From assembly GCA_030280995.1 (NCBI GenBank), contig JASXTE010000002.1, forward strand, positions 11,298,683-11,362,682: a stretch of DNA of 64,000 bases, in the 5' to 3' direction. Numbering within the stretch: position 1 is the stretch's first letter; the number at the start of each line of letters is the position of its first letter. Shown here piece by piece: positions 1-11,223 of the stretch. A program made the position numbers and the translations under genes. The stretch comes from Hemileia vastatrix. Its lineage: Eukaryota; Basidiomycota; Pucciniomycetes; Pucciniales; Zaghouaniaceae. Below the pieces are notes generated by a model. It saw only the letters and a list, made by a program, of their open reading frames with translations, did no database searches and was not told the origin of the DNA.

Positions 1-598
1 ATGATGTCATCAATATAGACCAAAAGCCATCCTTCAACCATTTCCTGATGAAAAACACTATCCATCAATTTTTGGAAGACTGACAGCGCATTCTTTGGGC
101 CAAATGGCATTCTCACATACTTATATAAACCCATATGTGTAGTTATTAATAAGTAATTTTGAGAATTTCTTTCCACAGGAATCTGGTGGTAACCCTTGTT
201 TCCATCCAGACAGGAAATATATTTTGCTCCTTGTAAAGTAGCATGGATAGAAGCTATCCTTGGTAGAGGGTAAATATCATCTACAGTGTATGTATTCAGA
301 GCTCTATAATCACCACATAATCTTGCCTTATCTTTTTCATAAGAGATCAATACTGGTGAAATGACACAATACTTAGGTGTTGTGTCCACTTTTTCAACAA
401 TACCCATTTCCAACAACATTTTTATATTGTCTTCAATATATTTCCTTTTTTCAGGAGATGCTGGGTAAGGTTTCTTTTTTAGGCTGCCAGGAATATTATC
501 CAAATCACAGCTTAAAGAGATTTTCATCTCACAGTCTTTGACCAATCCTAGTTCATTTGAACCATGAGAAAATGCAATAGGATATGATTTAATCAATC
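1..598 (-). pseudogene. Outer family-A element, start of reverse transcriptase (cut by window edge)
   Basis: This stretch matches positions 7104-7700 of the inner family-A copy almost base for base, so window base 1 falls at the catalytic IDD region of that reverse transcriptase. It encodes, on the minus strand, the N-terminal half of the RT domain of the older copy into which the inner element inserted. The frame is lost near 599 through small differences from the inner copy, so the gene is broken. The rest of the pol gene and the 3' LTR of this outer copy lie beyond the left edge. Confidence 0.8.
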
Positions 599-1306
599 TC
601 AAAATATTTTCTTCTTCAATTTTTGAGAGTTGAGGACTGAAAGAGGCATTTTGGATTTCATTGTCCAATCCAACCATTTCAGTGGTGGTTCTTCCACCTT
701 GCAGTTGTTCTTCCCTAGGAGAAATGGCATACACTCAGAACATATTTTGAATTTTCTCTTACTATTCACACCTATAGTGAAGCAACTGTTTGTAGGATCT
801 AGTTTAATGCAAAATTTTGTCAATAAATCATTTCCAATAATAGACCAATCACTACAATTGTTACTATACATTACTACAAATTCACAAACTGCTCTAACAT
901 ATCCATTATTATATTTAAAGAATACAGCAGTTTTGTACTTGCCAATTGGATTTAATACTGAACCAAAACCCCTCCAGTTCTTTTTCTGAACAGGTTCTAG
1001 TTTTTCCTGGTACTTACTATCAAGTTTCATTAATGTATTAATTGAAAACACACTACCTGCAGCCCCAGTGTCAAGAATGGCATTCATTTCTTTTCCACAT
1101 ATGATAACAGGTGCTCTGATAGGTGTTATTTTGTAAGTATCATGAGATACATCTTTAATTATTTCAGCTTCCTCAATGGAAGTTAAAGATGCGTCTGTAT
1201 GAGGTATAGCATCTTTCAGGAACTTAATATCCTGTTCTAATACAAATATCTCATTTTCATCATCACTGTAAGATATGTTACTTTTACAATCCTCACTGGA
1301 TTCCAC
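599..1306 (-). pseudogene. Outer family-A element, protease segment
   Basis: The 235-residue open segment carries the retropepsin core ILDTGAAGS, the aspartic protease that cuts the Gag-Pol polyprotein. It is colinear with residues of about 440-670 in the inner copy. It opens at the acidic linker after the zinc knuckle and ends in a frameshifted tail (KLKKKIF) just before RT. One catalytic Asp is present, as expected for a homodimeric retroviral-type protease. Substitutions relative to the inner copy and the lost frame on both sides mark it as a relic. Protease identity is secure; activity is unlikely. Confidence 0.8.
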
Positions 1307-2785
1307 GTTCTCATTTTCATGATTACTTGGTTCAGAATTCTGTGAGGTTTAAATAACATTTATTCTCTTCTTAAATATGTGAACCTTAACCCAAGGTTCA
1401 TTACATTTTTAACAAGTGTTATTCTCTTTTCTCTTAGGGACAAGGGGAGCTGAAGGTTTTTTCTTCTCCACTGGTAATTTACTTGTAGTAGGTTTTACCA
1501 CGTCAACACTTTGTCTATAATTACTATACTTGGTTTCATATTTGTGGTTTAATAATATCTAATTGCATATATTAATGAATCCAGAGGTATCTCTGATGGT
1601 TTCAGTTCTAGCTACAATAATGTCTCTAACTGATATAGGCAACTTGTATATTATTTTTTCTTTCCACTCTTCATAATCCATTTTTGGATCCATAGCTTTC
1701 ATGATTTTTATTAAATTCATTAAGAAGACCATGGGTTTATCTCCATAATTTTGATTATATCTTGTTCTTTCATACAATCTTTGTTGAGTAATTCTAAATT
1801 TTGGGCCACCAAATTGCCTTTCAATTAGTCCCTTCCATTCATTCCAGGAGTAATTAATTCCCTCACTCAATACAGATTCAAACCATAATAAGGCCACATC
1901 TGTAAATAAAGATATTAACTTTGAAGCAATTTCTTCATCAGGTAATTTGTATGAAAATTTTAAGTTATCAATTCTTTGTATGAATTGCTGCCAATCAGAT
2001 TTTGAATCCCCGTCAAAAGAAGGGTACTGATCTAACTTAGGCCAGTTCTTTTGGTTAGTTTTTGCTTCCCTAACCTGAGGAATATTCAGTAATTCACTTA
2101 CTTTGGAAAGATGATCATTTATTTCATCTTTTACTGATTTGATGTTCTCAGAGCCCATGACACTATGTTCATGTTCCATAATTGGTGTCTCATTTGCATG
2201 TTTCATGAAAACAGGTACTCTTGCCACATAAGAGGTGTTATCTTTTATTTTTTCAGTATTTTTCAATATGTTTGCTACTTCTATTTCTACTCTTTGTAAC
2301 CTATCCTTTATTACAGGTACATGAGTTAGAGTATCATTTACATTTTAAAAAGATAATTTAACACGTCCCTCAATGGTAGCCATAACATTCTGAGAGTGTT
2401 CTAATTTACTTTCTAAATTTCTAATCTCAGAGTTTAATCTTTTATTCTCATTGATTAATTCATCATTTGAATTTTCAATAATTTTTAATCTATTGGCTGT
2501 GGTACTCAATGATTGTGTTAGTTGTAATAATACATTTTCTGTATTATTGTTTGACTCTTTTGAGAACTCTTCCAATTTTTCAATTCTCAATAATAATTTA
2601 CTAATTATTTTTGATTCCATTGGATTCTCTTTTAAAAAATATTCAATTTTTTCTGTGTCCAACTCAGAAGACTCATCATTTGATTCATTTGGTTCCACTT
2701 TTACATTAATAGTATTATCCTGGTGATCCATAAAACTATTTACATTGTCCTCATTTAAAGACAAGTTTAACATATTTTTTTTCAA
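1307..2785 (-). pseudogene. Outer family-A element, Gag capsid and coiled-coil segment
   Basis: Two open pieces (1559-2266 and 2345-2785) align with the Gag part of the inner copy. The first holds the capsid-like region beginning near WPKLDQYPSFDGD, with the WFESVL core. The second holds the Asn/Glu-rich coiled-coil region before it. Between and after them are stop codons, and the zinc-knuckle region near 1380-1430 is damaged (the first Cys codons are altered). At the codon that is TAA in the inner copy (9752-9754), this copy still reads GAA. That shows the inner stop is a new mutation rather than a recoding signal. Confidence 0.8.
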
Positions 2786-2998
2786 ATGAATAATCCTTTA
2801 AATCTTTATCAATTATATCCAATATTTACCTATCAATCTCATTACCTATAAGTAATTTTTTGTCAGGTTGATACAATGGACTATGAGGAGTTGTATGACT
2901 TACCAAGGTCTTATCCCACTTCCCCTGCCTCTCCTTGCCTTTCCCCTGTAAGGGTGACTGCTGGAGCCCTTCTGTTGAGGATTGTTGTAGTTTTGGGA
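2786..2998 (-). pseudogene. Outer family-A Gag, exon 3 start and 3' part of predicted intron 2
   Basis: This is colinear with 9890-10115 of the inner copy. It includes the predicted intron-2 acceptor (CTTACAG, minus strand) and the first codons of exon 3. It ends at the target site gtaac (2999-3003), where the inner element inserted. The other half of the interrupted gene is at 12725-13163. Confidence 0.7.
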
Positions 2999-3003
2999 GT
3001 AAC
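2999..3003. repeat. Target-site duplication (left) of inner family-A element
   Basis: gtaac, repeated at 12725-12729. The outer element reads correctly when one copy and the insertion are removed. Confidence 0.9.
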
Positions 3004-4504
3004 TGTCAGGCTAAGGTCAAGTACAAGGACGTGAACTAGCTTGAATAGTCAGTTGTCTAGAAGATTTTAATGGTCCTATATGAATACTGTAGTTCTAATC
3101 CACTAAGTTGTAAAATATAATCAAATATAAAGGTCTCAGTAATATAATTCTCACTATTCTTATATATGGCTTACAATCTTTATAGTTGGTAGAAAAATAG
3201 ATTATATAAATTCAGATACTATTCAAAAGTCTTATAAAAGTACTAATTGATATGTATTGTAATTGGTTTGGTTATATTGGTTAAATTGTAATGATAAAGA
3301 ATGAAGAAATACAACCCAAAAACCTCCTCCTTTTATACACACTGAGTTCCCCAATGATTCCCTTGATGTACCACCCAATACACAGTTAATCACGCCTCTA
3401 AACAACTAATAGACATTCCCATCAACATTCCCAGTGACCCATGACATAATTAGAAGAGTAATAACCGTCAAAATCCTGAAATAACAAGGGAAATCCATCA
3501 AAATTAAAGAAAAAGACAAAAAGAGAGTATATGCGTATAAAACAATAATATTAAGGACTAAAGGAGACTTTTTAAGGTTAATAATAGCTTAATAATAAGG
3601 GGGATTTACTGTAGAAATAATGGGGCTAATCCTGACATTATACTACGTGAAATTCCCATTCAAAAATAACCAAAATTGACTGAGAAACCACCCAAAAACT
3701 TAAAAAAGAGCGTGAGATGTGGGGTAACTACATGCAGTTCTTGGCAGGCGCTTGCATGGGTAAATCCTTGACTAAAATTAGGCGAGTTTAAGCGTGGTGA
3801 TGAAATAAAGTGCCAAGAGTGAGGTTATTAATGAAATTAGTGCATATAAACAGGGTCAATGCATTATTAATTAAGCTAGGACACTAAATAAGCGCCTGTC
3901 GCCTATTTTAGTGTGTTTCCCCACAGTGGGCGTAGAATGTGGGGTAATTATAGTGTGAAAAAGCTAACTTTGATAAAAATGAAGCTATTCACACGGGAAA
4001 AAAGCAGGCAGTATGTGGCCAGTACACAGAAGCCATTTCTGGCATAAAAAACACCAAATTTGAAAAGTGTTATTTTTATGCATTTAACTAGCCAAATCAA
4101 TAGTTCTAAATGAGCCCAATTGATCTGTCAAAGCGCAATTTTGATATTCTCAATTTTATAGCGCATATAGTCAACTTTTAAGTGAAATAAAGCGCATTTC
4201 TTGTTTTTTGCATAAAACAATGAATATAACAGCTTTAAGTGTACTTAAAAATTATGCAGCCTTATACTTAAGGTTCTTAAGATTACCCTAACATATCCCA
4301 ACTTAATATTAAGTACATAAGACCTATAAAAGGTGGATATATGCGTGTATATAAGGTGTTATAATGGCATTTTTTGTGTATTATCATAATTTTACTTATG
4401 TATACTATTTGTGTACTCTTATTTATTATTCCCATGTATAGTTCATGTGTTTAACATAACTTATAAGTACTTTTTACTCAGTCCTGGAGATATACAGGCT
4501 GACA
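3004..4504 (-). repeat. 3' LTR of inner family-A element
   Basis: A 1501-bp direct repeat of 11224-12724, starting TGTCAGGCTAAGG and ending CAGGCTGACA on the plus strand. It carries the terminal inverted TGTCAG/CTGACA ends usual for LTRs. Only two mismatches to its partner were seen. Confidence 0.95.
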
Positions 4505-4684
4505 CTCGCCCACCCAAAAAAACAATAAAAAAATGATAAGTTATACATTTTATTTTATTTAATTTGTAATTTTCAGGTATTCAGAATAAATCTGTAGCAT
4601 TAAAGATTCAACTTTAAAGAAATAAAACATAATAAAATATTATGAGTACTGGTTTTTTAACCCCTCAGCTGGTTGAACAGAAAT
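4505..4684 (-). other. 3' noncoding strip and weak polypurine tract of inner family A
   Basis: Only 180 bp separate the pol stop from the 3' LTR. The minus strand next to the LTR reads T-rich followed by GGGTGGGCGAG, the likely plus-strand primer region. Unlike elements C, D and E, there is no room here for an antisense gene. Confidence 0.5.
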
Positions 4685-7600
4685 TTATTTCTGTTTAAAT
4701 TTTTTAAGAAGGGTGGATAAATTAGAAATTTCTTTTTCAGGTATCCATTTATCAAATTCATTTGATTTCCCTTTAAATCTTAGTAAATACTCAGTTCCTT
4801 TTTCTTTAGTAAGGATTCTTTTCTTGAGTATTTTTTCAATCTCTGCTTTTTCCACAATTTCTTCAGGTTGCTTTTTAGGCCTTCCCCTTCTTTTTGGAAA
4901 TAAGTCAGGATCATTTGCATGGTAAGGTTTCAATAATGAGATAGGGAAAACTGGATGTTTCCTATCATATGGAGCATATAATATGACTTCCACTGCATTA
5001 TTCCCAACCATTTTATTTACTACAAAAGGTCCTACAAAGGGATCCTTTAATTTAACATTACCTTGTAAGTTAAAATGTAGTGTTGATATGAGGACCTCAT
5101 CTCCTTTTTTAAATTCAAATTCTTTATGAGATTTGTCCCACCTTTTCTTTTCATATTCAAATGCTTTTTGGATGCATTCCTCTGCATGCTTCCTACACAT
5201 TTGTTGCATATGAATAAAGGATTTAGTGCCAGGGTGTATATCCAACCTTGGTAGCTTATTTAAAAGATTTACTGGGGTATTTGGTACATATCCCAGCCAG
5301 AGTTCAAATGGTTTCTTCTCTGTTACAGAATGAGTTGTGCTGTTATAAGCAAATTCAAGGCCAGGAATTAATGTTACCCAGTCATGTGTGAATTTCTCAT
5401 TGTCTTTGTATTCTAATCCAAAGGCACAATATCTTCTGATCATGTCTTCAAGAGTTTGTATCATCCTCTCAGCCAGCCCATCAGTTTGTGGATGGTGTGC
5501 TGTAGACAATTTTAATTGACAACCTGATACTTCCATCAAAGATGTCCAGAACTCTGAAGTAAATTTAGGGTCTCTGTCAGAGATTATGGCTTTGGGGAAC
5601 CCAGCAGTATTCATCATCTGAGTCCACCATAGTAATGCCAAGTCTTTTGCAGATACCTCTTTATGGGTAGGGATAAACTTACACATTTTTGTTAATCTAT
5701 CCACTATTACCCAGCAAGAATTGAAACTTTCTTTTCCTGCTAATGGCAAGCCAGTTACAAAATCCATGTTTATAATTTCCCATGGAGCTTTTGGCTGCTC
5801 TATTTGTTGTAACAACCCAGCTCTCTTCCCAGTTAATCTTTTAGATTTCTGACAAGAGTCACATGTTTCAATGTATTTTTGTACATCCTCTTTCATGTTT
5901 ATCCACCAGGCTGTATTTTTAACCCTTGTTAATGTTTTGTTAAAGTCAAAATGACCAGCTAAAATGTCATCATGACAAGTACTCAACATTAACTCTTTCA
6001 TAGAAGGTGGTATTACTATTACATTGCTTAACTTTTTCCTGTAATATATATATCCATCTTCAATTGATAGTTTACCTTTTTCCAACGCATTTTTATACTT
6101 TGGAGGCAAGGTTTTAATTAATGCACTCATGGAGGCATTTGTTGGATCATTAAGAATGGTAGATAGTTTAGACAAACCTTTATCAGATGAATAATTTTCC
6201 AATATAGTTTGCATAAACTCTTCTTCTAAATCCACTATATAAATCCCAAATATATGTATAACCTCATTTTCAGGTACATAAGCTGGGTTGTCAGCATCAT
6301 TTGGCAAAGGACTTCTTGATAATAAATCCACATTTGAATGCAATGTTCCTGCTCTGTGAGTGATTGTCATTCTTCCTCTGTACTCTTGTACAGCTAGTTG
6401 CCATCTAAACATGTGCCTATTAGGTGTTTTCATGTTTAGTAATGATTTTACTGCACTGCAATCTGTTATAAGTTCAAACTTGTGGTCTTCCAGATAGTAA
6501 TGAAGTTTCTCCAAAGCCCACACCACGGCTAAACATTCTAGCTGTGTGGCACCATACCTTAGTTCTGTCTTTCTTAAGGTTCTGGATATATAACAGATAA
6601 CTACTTCAGATAATTTTCCATTTATTATCTGTTTTTGCTGTAAAGCAGCACCCAAACCTATGAAACTTGCATCAGTGTACAAGATAAAAGGTAGGGTGAA
6701 ATCTGGCAGTCCCAATATTGGAGCTGACATTAAACATTCCTTTAATTTGTTAAAGGCGTGCTGTCTTTCATTATTCCAAATGAAAGCTTCATTCTTCCTG
6801 ATTAATGTTGTTAAAGGGGCTGCAATGGATTGGTAATTTTTAATATATTGTCTATAATATCCACACATACCCAAAAAACTTTGAACCTCTTTTACATTTT
6901 TAGGTATCCCAATGTTTTTAATTGCTGCCACTTTATTCTGGTCAACACAAATTTGTAATCCAGATACAACATGTCCAAGTACTTTCAAGGAGTGAAATCC
7001 AAACTTACATTTCTTTAATGCAATAGTCATATTAATTTCATCCATTTTTTGAAAGACTCTTTTCAGGTGATTTAAATGTTCATCATATGTTTTTGAAAAC
7101 ACTATGATGTCATCAATATAGACCAATAGCCATCCTTCAACCATTTCCTGATGAAAAACACTATCCATCAATTTTTGGAAGACTGAAGGGGCATTCTTTG
7201 GGCCAAATGGCATTCTCACATACTTATATATACCCATATGTGTGGTTATTAATAAGTAATTTTGAGAATCTCTTTCCACAGGAATCTGGTGGTAACCCTT
7301 GTTCCCATCCAGACAGGAAATATATTTTGCTCCTTGTAAGGTAGCATGGATAGAAGCTATCCTTGGTAGAGGGTAAATATCATCTACTGTATATGTATTC
7401 AGAGCTCTATAATCACCACATAATCTTGCCTTATCTTTTTCATAAGAGATTAATACTGGTGAAATGACACAATACTTAGGTGTTGTGTCCACTTTTTCAA
7501 CAATACCCATTTCCAACAACAGTTTTATATTGTCTTCAATATCTTTCCTTTTTGCAGGAGATGCTGGGTAAGGTTTCTTTTTTAAGCTGCCAGGAATATT

Positions 7601-9730
7601 ATCCAAATCACAGCTTAAAGAGATTTTCATCTCATGGTCTTTGACCAATCCTAGTTCATTTGAGCCATGAGCAAATGCCATAGGATATGATTTAATCAAT
7701 CTCAAAATATCTTCTTGTTCAATATTTGAGAGTTGAGGACTGAAAGAGGCTTTTTGGATTTCATTTTCCAATTCACCCACTTCATTGGTGGTTCTTCCAC
7801 CTTGCAGTTGTTCTTCTCTAGGAGAAATGGCATATACTGAATTTTCAGAACATATTTTGAATTTCCTTTTACCATTCACCCCTATGGTGAAACAACTGTT
7901 TGCAGGATCTAGTTTAATGCCAAATTTTGTCAATAAATCATTGCCAATAATAAACCAATCACTACAATTATTATTATCCATTACTACAAATTCACAAACT
8001 GCTCTAACATATCCATTATTATATTTAAAGAATACAGCAGTTTTGTATTTGCCAATTGGATTTAATACTGAACCAAAACCCCTCCAGTTCTTTGTCTGAA
8101 CAGGTTCTAGTTTTTCCTGGTACTTACTATCAAGTTTCATTAATGCATTAAGTGAAACTACACTACCTGCAGCCCCAGTGTCAAGAATGGCATTCATTTC
8201 TTTTCCACATATGATAACAGGTGCTCTGATAGGTGTTATTTTGTAAGTATCATGAGATACATCTTTAATTATTTCAGCTTCCTCTATGGAAGTTAAAGAT
8301 GTGTCTGTATGAGGTATAGCATCATTCAGGAACATTATATCCTGTTCTAATACAAATATCTCATTTTCATCATCACTGTAAGATATGTTACTCTTGCAAT
8401 CCTCACTGGATTCCACATTCTCATCTTCATGATTACTAGGTTCAGAATTTTGTGAGGTTTCAATAACATTTATTCTCTTCTTACACGTGTGACCTTTAAC
8501 CCAAGGTTCATTACATTTGTAACAAGTGTTATTTTCTTGTCTCTTAGGGACAAGGGGAGCTGAAGGTTTTTTCTTTTCCACTGGTAACTTACTTGTAGTA
8601 GGTTTTACCACTTCAACACTTTGTCTGTAATTACTATACTTGGTTTCATATTTGTGGTTTAATAATATCTCATTGCATATATTAATGAATCCAGAGGTGT
8701 CTCTGACAGTTTCAGTTCTAGCTACAATAATGTCTCTAACTGATATAGGCAACTTGTATATTATTTTTTCTTTCCACTCTTCATAATCCATTTTTGGATC
8801 CATAGCTTTCATGATTTTTATTAAATTCATTAAGAAGACCATGGGTTTATCTCCAGCATTTGGATTATATCTGGCCCTTTCATACAGTCTTTGTTGAGTG
8901 ATTCTAAATTTTGGGCCACCAAATTGCCTTTCAATTAGTGCCTTCCATTCATTCCAGGAGTAATTAATTCCCTCACTCAATACAGATTCAAACCATAATA
9001 AGGCCACATCTGTAAATAAAGATATTAACTTTGAAGTAATTTCTTCATCAGGTAATTTGTATGAAAATTTTAGGTTATCAATTCTTTGTATGAATTGTTG
9101 CCAATCAGATTTTGAATCCCCGTCAAAAGAAGGGTACTGATCTAACTTAGGCCAGTTCTTTTGGCTAGTTTTTGCTTCCCTAACCTGAGGAATATTGAGT
9201 AATTCACTTACTTTAGAAAGATGATCATTTATTTCATCTTTTACTGATTTTATATTCTCAGAGCCCATGACACTATGTTCATGTTCTATCATTGGTTTAT
9301 CCTCAGAGTGTTTCATAAAACCTGGTACTCTTTCTACATAAGAGGTATTATCCTTTATTGTTTCAGTATTTTTCAAAATGTTAGCTACTTCAATTTCTAC
9401 CCTTTGTAACATATCTTTTATTACAGGTACTTGAGTCAAAGTATCATTTACATTTGAAAAAGACAATTTTACACGTCCCTCTATGGTAGCCATAATATTC
9501 TGAGAGTGTTCTAATTTACTTTCTAAATTTCTAATCACAGATTTTAATCTTTTATTCTCATTGATTAATTCATTATTTGAATTTTCAATAATTTTTAATC
9601 TATTGGCTGTGGTACTCAATGATTGTGTTAGCTGTAATAATACATTTTCTGTATTAATGTTTGACTCTTTTGAAAACTCTTCCAATTTTCCAATTCTCAA
9701 TAATAATTTACTTATTATTTTTGATTCCAT
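4685..9730 (-). CDS. Family-A Gag-Pol polyprotein, main open reading frame (1681 aa)
   Basis: The polyprotein makes the particle and copies and integrates the element. Order by residue: coiled coil 1-110; capsid about 190-330; zinc knuckle CYKCNEPWVKGHTC near 405; protease ILDTGAAGS near 513; RT with YIDDIIVFS near 868; RNase H with YTDAS near 1017; integrase zinc finger (HDDILAGH ... CDSCQKSK) from 1252. Integrase Asp-Asp-Glu residues sit in NMDFVTGLP, ISDRDPKF and HPQTDGLAERM (about 1320, 1383, 1420), followed by a GPF module and a C-terminal chromodomain from about 1627. All catalytic residues are present. Met 1 is only the first ATG after a nonsense codon; the true product starts at 10558 through predicted splicing. 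A stop codon, not family biology, separates this frame from the N-terminus. Confidence 0.93.
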   Translation of the reverse strand: MESKIISKLLLRIGKLEEFSKESNINTENVLLQLTQSLSTTANRLKIIENSNNELINENKRLKSVIRNLESKLEHSQNIMATIEGRVKLSFSNVNDTLTQVPVIKDMLQRVEIEVANILKNTETIKDNTSYVERVPGFMKHSEDKPMIEHEHSVMGSENIKSVKDEINDHLSKVSELLNIPQVREAKTSQKNWPKLDQYPSFDGDSKSDWQQFIQRIDNLKFSYKLPDEEITSKLISLFTDVALLWFESVLSEGINYSWNEWKALIERQFGGPKFRITQQRLYERARYNPNAGDKPMVFLMNLIKIMKAMDPKMDYEEWKEKIIYKLPISVRDIIVARTETVRDTSGFINICNEILLNHKYETKYSNYRQSVEVVKPTTSKLPVEKKKPSAPLVPKRQENNTCYKCNEPWVKGHTCKKRINVIETSQNSEPSNHEDENVESSEDCKSNISYSDDENEIFVLEQDIMFLNDAIPHTDTSLTSIEEAEIIKDVSHDTYKITPIRAPVIICGKEMNAILDTGAAGSVVSLNALMKLDSKYQEKLEPVQTKNWRGFGSVLNPIGKYKTAVFFKYNNGYVRAVCEFVVMDNNNCSDWFIIGNDLLTKFGIKLDPANSCFTIGVNGKRKFKICSENSVYAISPREEQLQGGRTTNEVGELENEIQKASFSPQLSNIEQEDILRLIKSYPMAFAHGSNELGLVKDHEMKISLSCDLDNIPGSLKKKPYPASPAKRKDIEDNIKLLLEMGIVEKVDTTPKYCVISPVLISYEKDKARLCGDYRALNTYTVDDIYPLPRIASIHATLQGAKYISCLDGNKGYHQIPVERDSQNYLLITTHMGIYKYVRMPFGPKNAPSVFQKLMDSVFHQEMVEGWLLVYIDDIIVFSKTYDEHLNHLKRVFQKMDEINMTIALKKCKFGFHSLKVLGHVVSGLQICVDQNKVAAIKNIGIPKNVKEVQSFLGMCGYYRQYIKNYQSIAAPLTTLIRKNEAFIWNNERQHAFNKLKECLMSAPILGLPDFTLPFILYTDASFIGLGAALQQKQIINGKLSEVVICYISRTLRKTELRYGATQLECLAVVWALEKLHYYLEDHKFELITDCSAVKSLLNMKTPNRHMFRWQLAVQEYRGRMTITHRAGTLHSNVDLLSRSPLPNDADNPAYVPENEVIHIFGIYIVDLEEEFMQTILENYSSDKGLSKLSTILNDPTNASMSALIKTLPPKYKNALEKGKLSIEDGYIYYRKKLSNVIVIPPSMKELMLSTCHDDILAGHFDFNKTLTRVKNTAWWINMKEDVQKYIETCDSCQKSKRLTGKRAGLLQQIEQPKAPWEIINMDFVTGLPLAGKESFNSCWVIVDRLTKMCKFIPTHKEVSAKDLALLWWTQMMNTAGFPKAIISDRDPKFTSEFWTSLMEVSGCQLKLSTAHHPQTDGLAERMIQTLEDMIRRYCAFGLEYKDNEKFTHDWVTLIPGLEFAYNSTTHSVTEKKPFELWLGYVPNTPVNLLNKLPRLDIHPGTKSFIHMQQMCRKHAEECIQKAFEYEKKRWDKSHKEFEFKKGDEVLISTLHFNLQGNVKLKDPFVGPFVVNKMVGNNAVEVILYAPYDRKHPVFPISLLKPYHANDPDLFPKRRGRPKKQPEEIVEKAEIEKILKKRILTKEKGTEYLLRFKGKSNEFDKWIPEKEISNLSTLLKKFKQK

Positions 9731-10066
9731 TGGATTCTCTTTTAAAAAATATTATATTTTTTCCGTGTCCAATTCAGAAGACTCATTTTCAGGGTCAAGA
9801 TTTAATTCATTTGATTCCATTTTTATATTAATAGTATTTTCCTGGTGATCCATAAAACTATTTACATTGTCCTCATGTAAAGACAAGTTTAACATATTCT
9901 GTTCAAATGAATAATCCTTTAAATCCTTATCAATAATATCCAATATTTCCTTATCAATCTCATTACCTATAAGTAATTTATTGTCAGGTTGATATAATTG
10001 ATCATAAGAAGTTGGATGACTTACCAAGGTCTTATCCCACTTCCTCTGCCTCTCCTTGCCTTTCCC

Positions 10067-10146
10067 CTGTAAGGGTGACTGCTGGAGCCCTGCTGTTGAG
10101 GATTGTTGTAGTTTTGGGCGTACCAATCCCATTTCCATTTGCTTAC
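10067..10146 (-). other. Predicted intron 2 of family-A gag (80 nt)
   Basis: Donor GTAAGC follows ...EEDQKIT and acceptor CACCCTTACAG precedes GGGAAAGG on the minus strand. Removing 80 nt moves the reading frame from the MEGQ frame into the frame of the main Gag-Pol. Other in-frame acceptors 12 and 15 nt upstream are possible. If unspliced, the reading ends at a stop after RGRGSGIRPW, giving a short Gag-like protein. Confidence 0.5.
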
Positions 10147-10479
10147 TGTAATTTTTTGGTCCTCCTCTTGGGCTGGAGGTGTTGCTATGGAATTGTTGGT
10201 TGCTACTGTTGGTGGTTGAGTCTTTATGTCCACTAGAGCTTGGTTGACTTCTATGAAACCTTGAGCTGCTCTCTTTTCCAGATTGTTGATCTGGTCCACT
10301 ATATTGTTGACTCTTACTGTCAAGGTGTTCATTAGGGTGGATAGGGAGTGAACTTGTTCTTGTAATGTATTTTTTGATTTCTTTATTGAAACCTGCTTTA
10401 GAAGCTTTTCCCTTTCCTCCAGAGACATTGACGGAGTGTTGTTTATTATGGGAGAGTCCTGGCCCTCCATTTGAATGTC

Positions 10480-10537
10480 CTGTAACAGGTCTTTCAGCTC
10501 TAGGTCTTAAGTTATAAGGTTTTGCCTTATTACTTAC
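10480..10537 (-). other. Predicted intron 1 of family-A gag (58 nt)
   Basis: The minus strand shows donor GTAAGT directly after the seventh codon, and acceptor TTACAG before GACATTCAAATG. Removal joins MCDNNDI in frame to DIQMEGQ. The outer copy keeps the site with donor GTATGT. The size fits fungal introns. In the outer copy the first codons of exon 2 contain TAA, in line with its decay. Confidence 0.6.
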
Positions 10538-10558
10538 AATGTCATTGTTGTCACACAT

Positions 10559-11223
10559 TTCACGTGGAATTTAAAGAATTTTGAGAATTTAGATATAAAA
10601 CTTCAAGAAGGAGTTTTATCAGTATTTAACAATACCACTGAAGACAATCTTATTGCTTACTTATTGGTATTAAGTGAATATTTAAGTGCCAAAAGTCAAA
10701 TATGCTTTTATGTGGTCACTTTAACTGGTCTACAATATGTAGCCGTGTTTTTATATTTAAAAGAAAACAACTGTCAGTATGATTCTTTCTAAATATTTAA
10801 AGAATTCTACAAACCAATAAAAGAAAAGATTAAGAGTCCTGTTAAAAGAAAACAATTAATCAGTTTAATTGGTTTATTATCTGCAAAGATCACAAATTTA
10901 ATTGGTCTATTGACAGACTCCCACTAAGAACAATTATATGTTAAATTAGTGGTAAAAATTTTATCTGCAAAGATCTCAAATTTAATTGGTCTATTAACAG
11001 ACCCACTAATAACAATTATAAGTTAAATTAGTGGTAAAATTGTTGATTCAATATCACAATTCTATAATATAACAGGGCTTCTTTTTCTAAAATCACTATA
11101 TAAGTGACCCCAACCTGTTGTAATTATCCAAATATTTTTATAGGGATATTATTTACGTGCACCTTCTCTTGAAAATTTCACTTACCAGGATTATAACAGA
11201 ATTCTTGAGGAAAGGTCCCCAAT
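10559..11223 (-). other. 5' leader of inner family-A element with candidate primer-binding site
   Basis: An untranslated leader of 665 bp lies between the 5' LTR and the first ATG. Just inside the LTR the minus strand reads ATTGGGGACCTTTCC; a TGG-initiated primer-binding site is plausible, but I cannot name the tRNA. The leader contains the tandem duplication listed separately. Confidence 0.5.
10877..11044. repeat. 84-bp tandem duplication in inner family-A leader
   Basis: Two imperfect copies start TTATCTGCAAAGAT at 10877 and 10961 and contain TTTAATTGGTCTATT and AAATTAGTGGTAAAA. The outer copy (about 13493-13575) has a single unit. Confidence 0.7.

Larger units (their letters stand above)
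9752..10558 (-). pseudogene. Family-A Gag N-terminal part with two predicted introns, ending in a nonsense codon
   Basis: One frame is open from ATG 10558 (MCDNNDIVSNKAK) to TAA 9752-9754, but a second frame (10021-10470, MEGQDSPIINN...) also overlaps it. I read the gene as spliced. Exon 1 is 10538-10558 (7 codons). A 58-nt intron follows. Exon 2 is 10147-10479, the second frame, with a coiled coil around LQEQVHSLSTLMNTL. An 80-nt intron leads to exon 3 from 10066, which runs into the main Gag-Pol frame. Differences between the inner and outer copies are mostly conservative in the second frame (K/R, S/T, M/L, V/I) and radical in the first, which supports the spliced reading. The GAA-to-TAA change at 9752-9754 truncates this copy. 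Confidence 0.6.

Noticed and set aside
9752..9754. A leaky or recoded stop between Gag and Pol of family A
   Set aside because: The outer copy has GAA (Glu) at the same codon, so a plain nonsense mutation explains it.
9973..10030. A 58-nt GTAAGT ... CTGAC ... TATAG segment on the minus strand as a gag intron
   Set aside because: Signals look perfect and the length is kept in both copies. However, removal leads to an immediate stop in the MEGQ frame and does not restore the main frame. It may be a chance site or a minor isoform.
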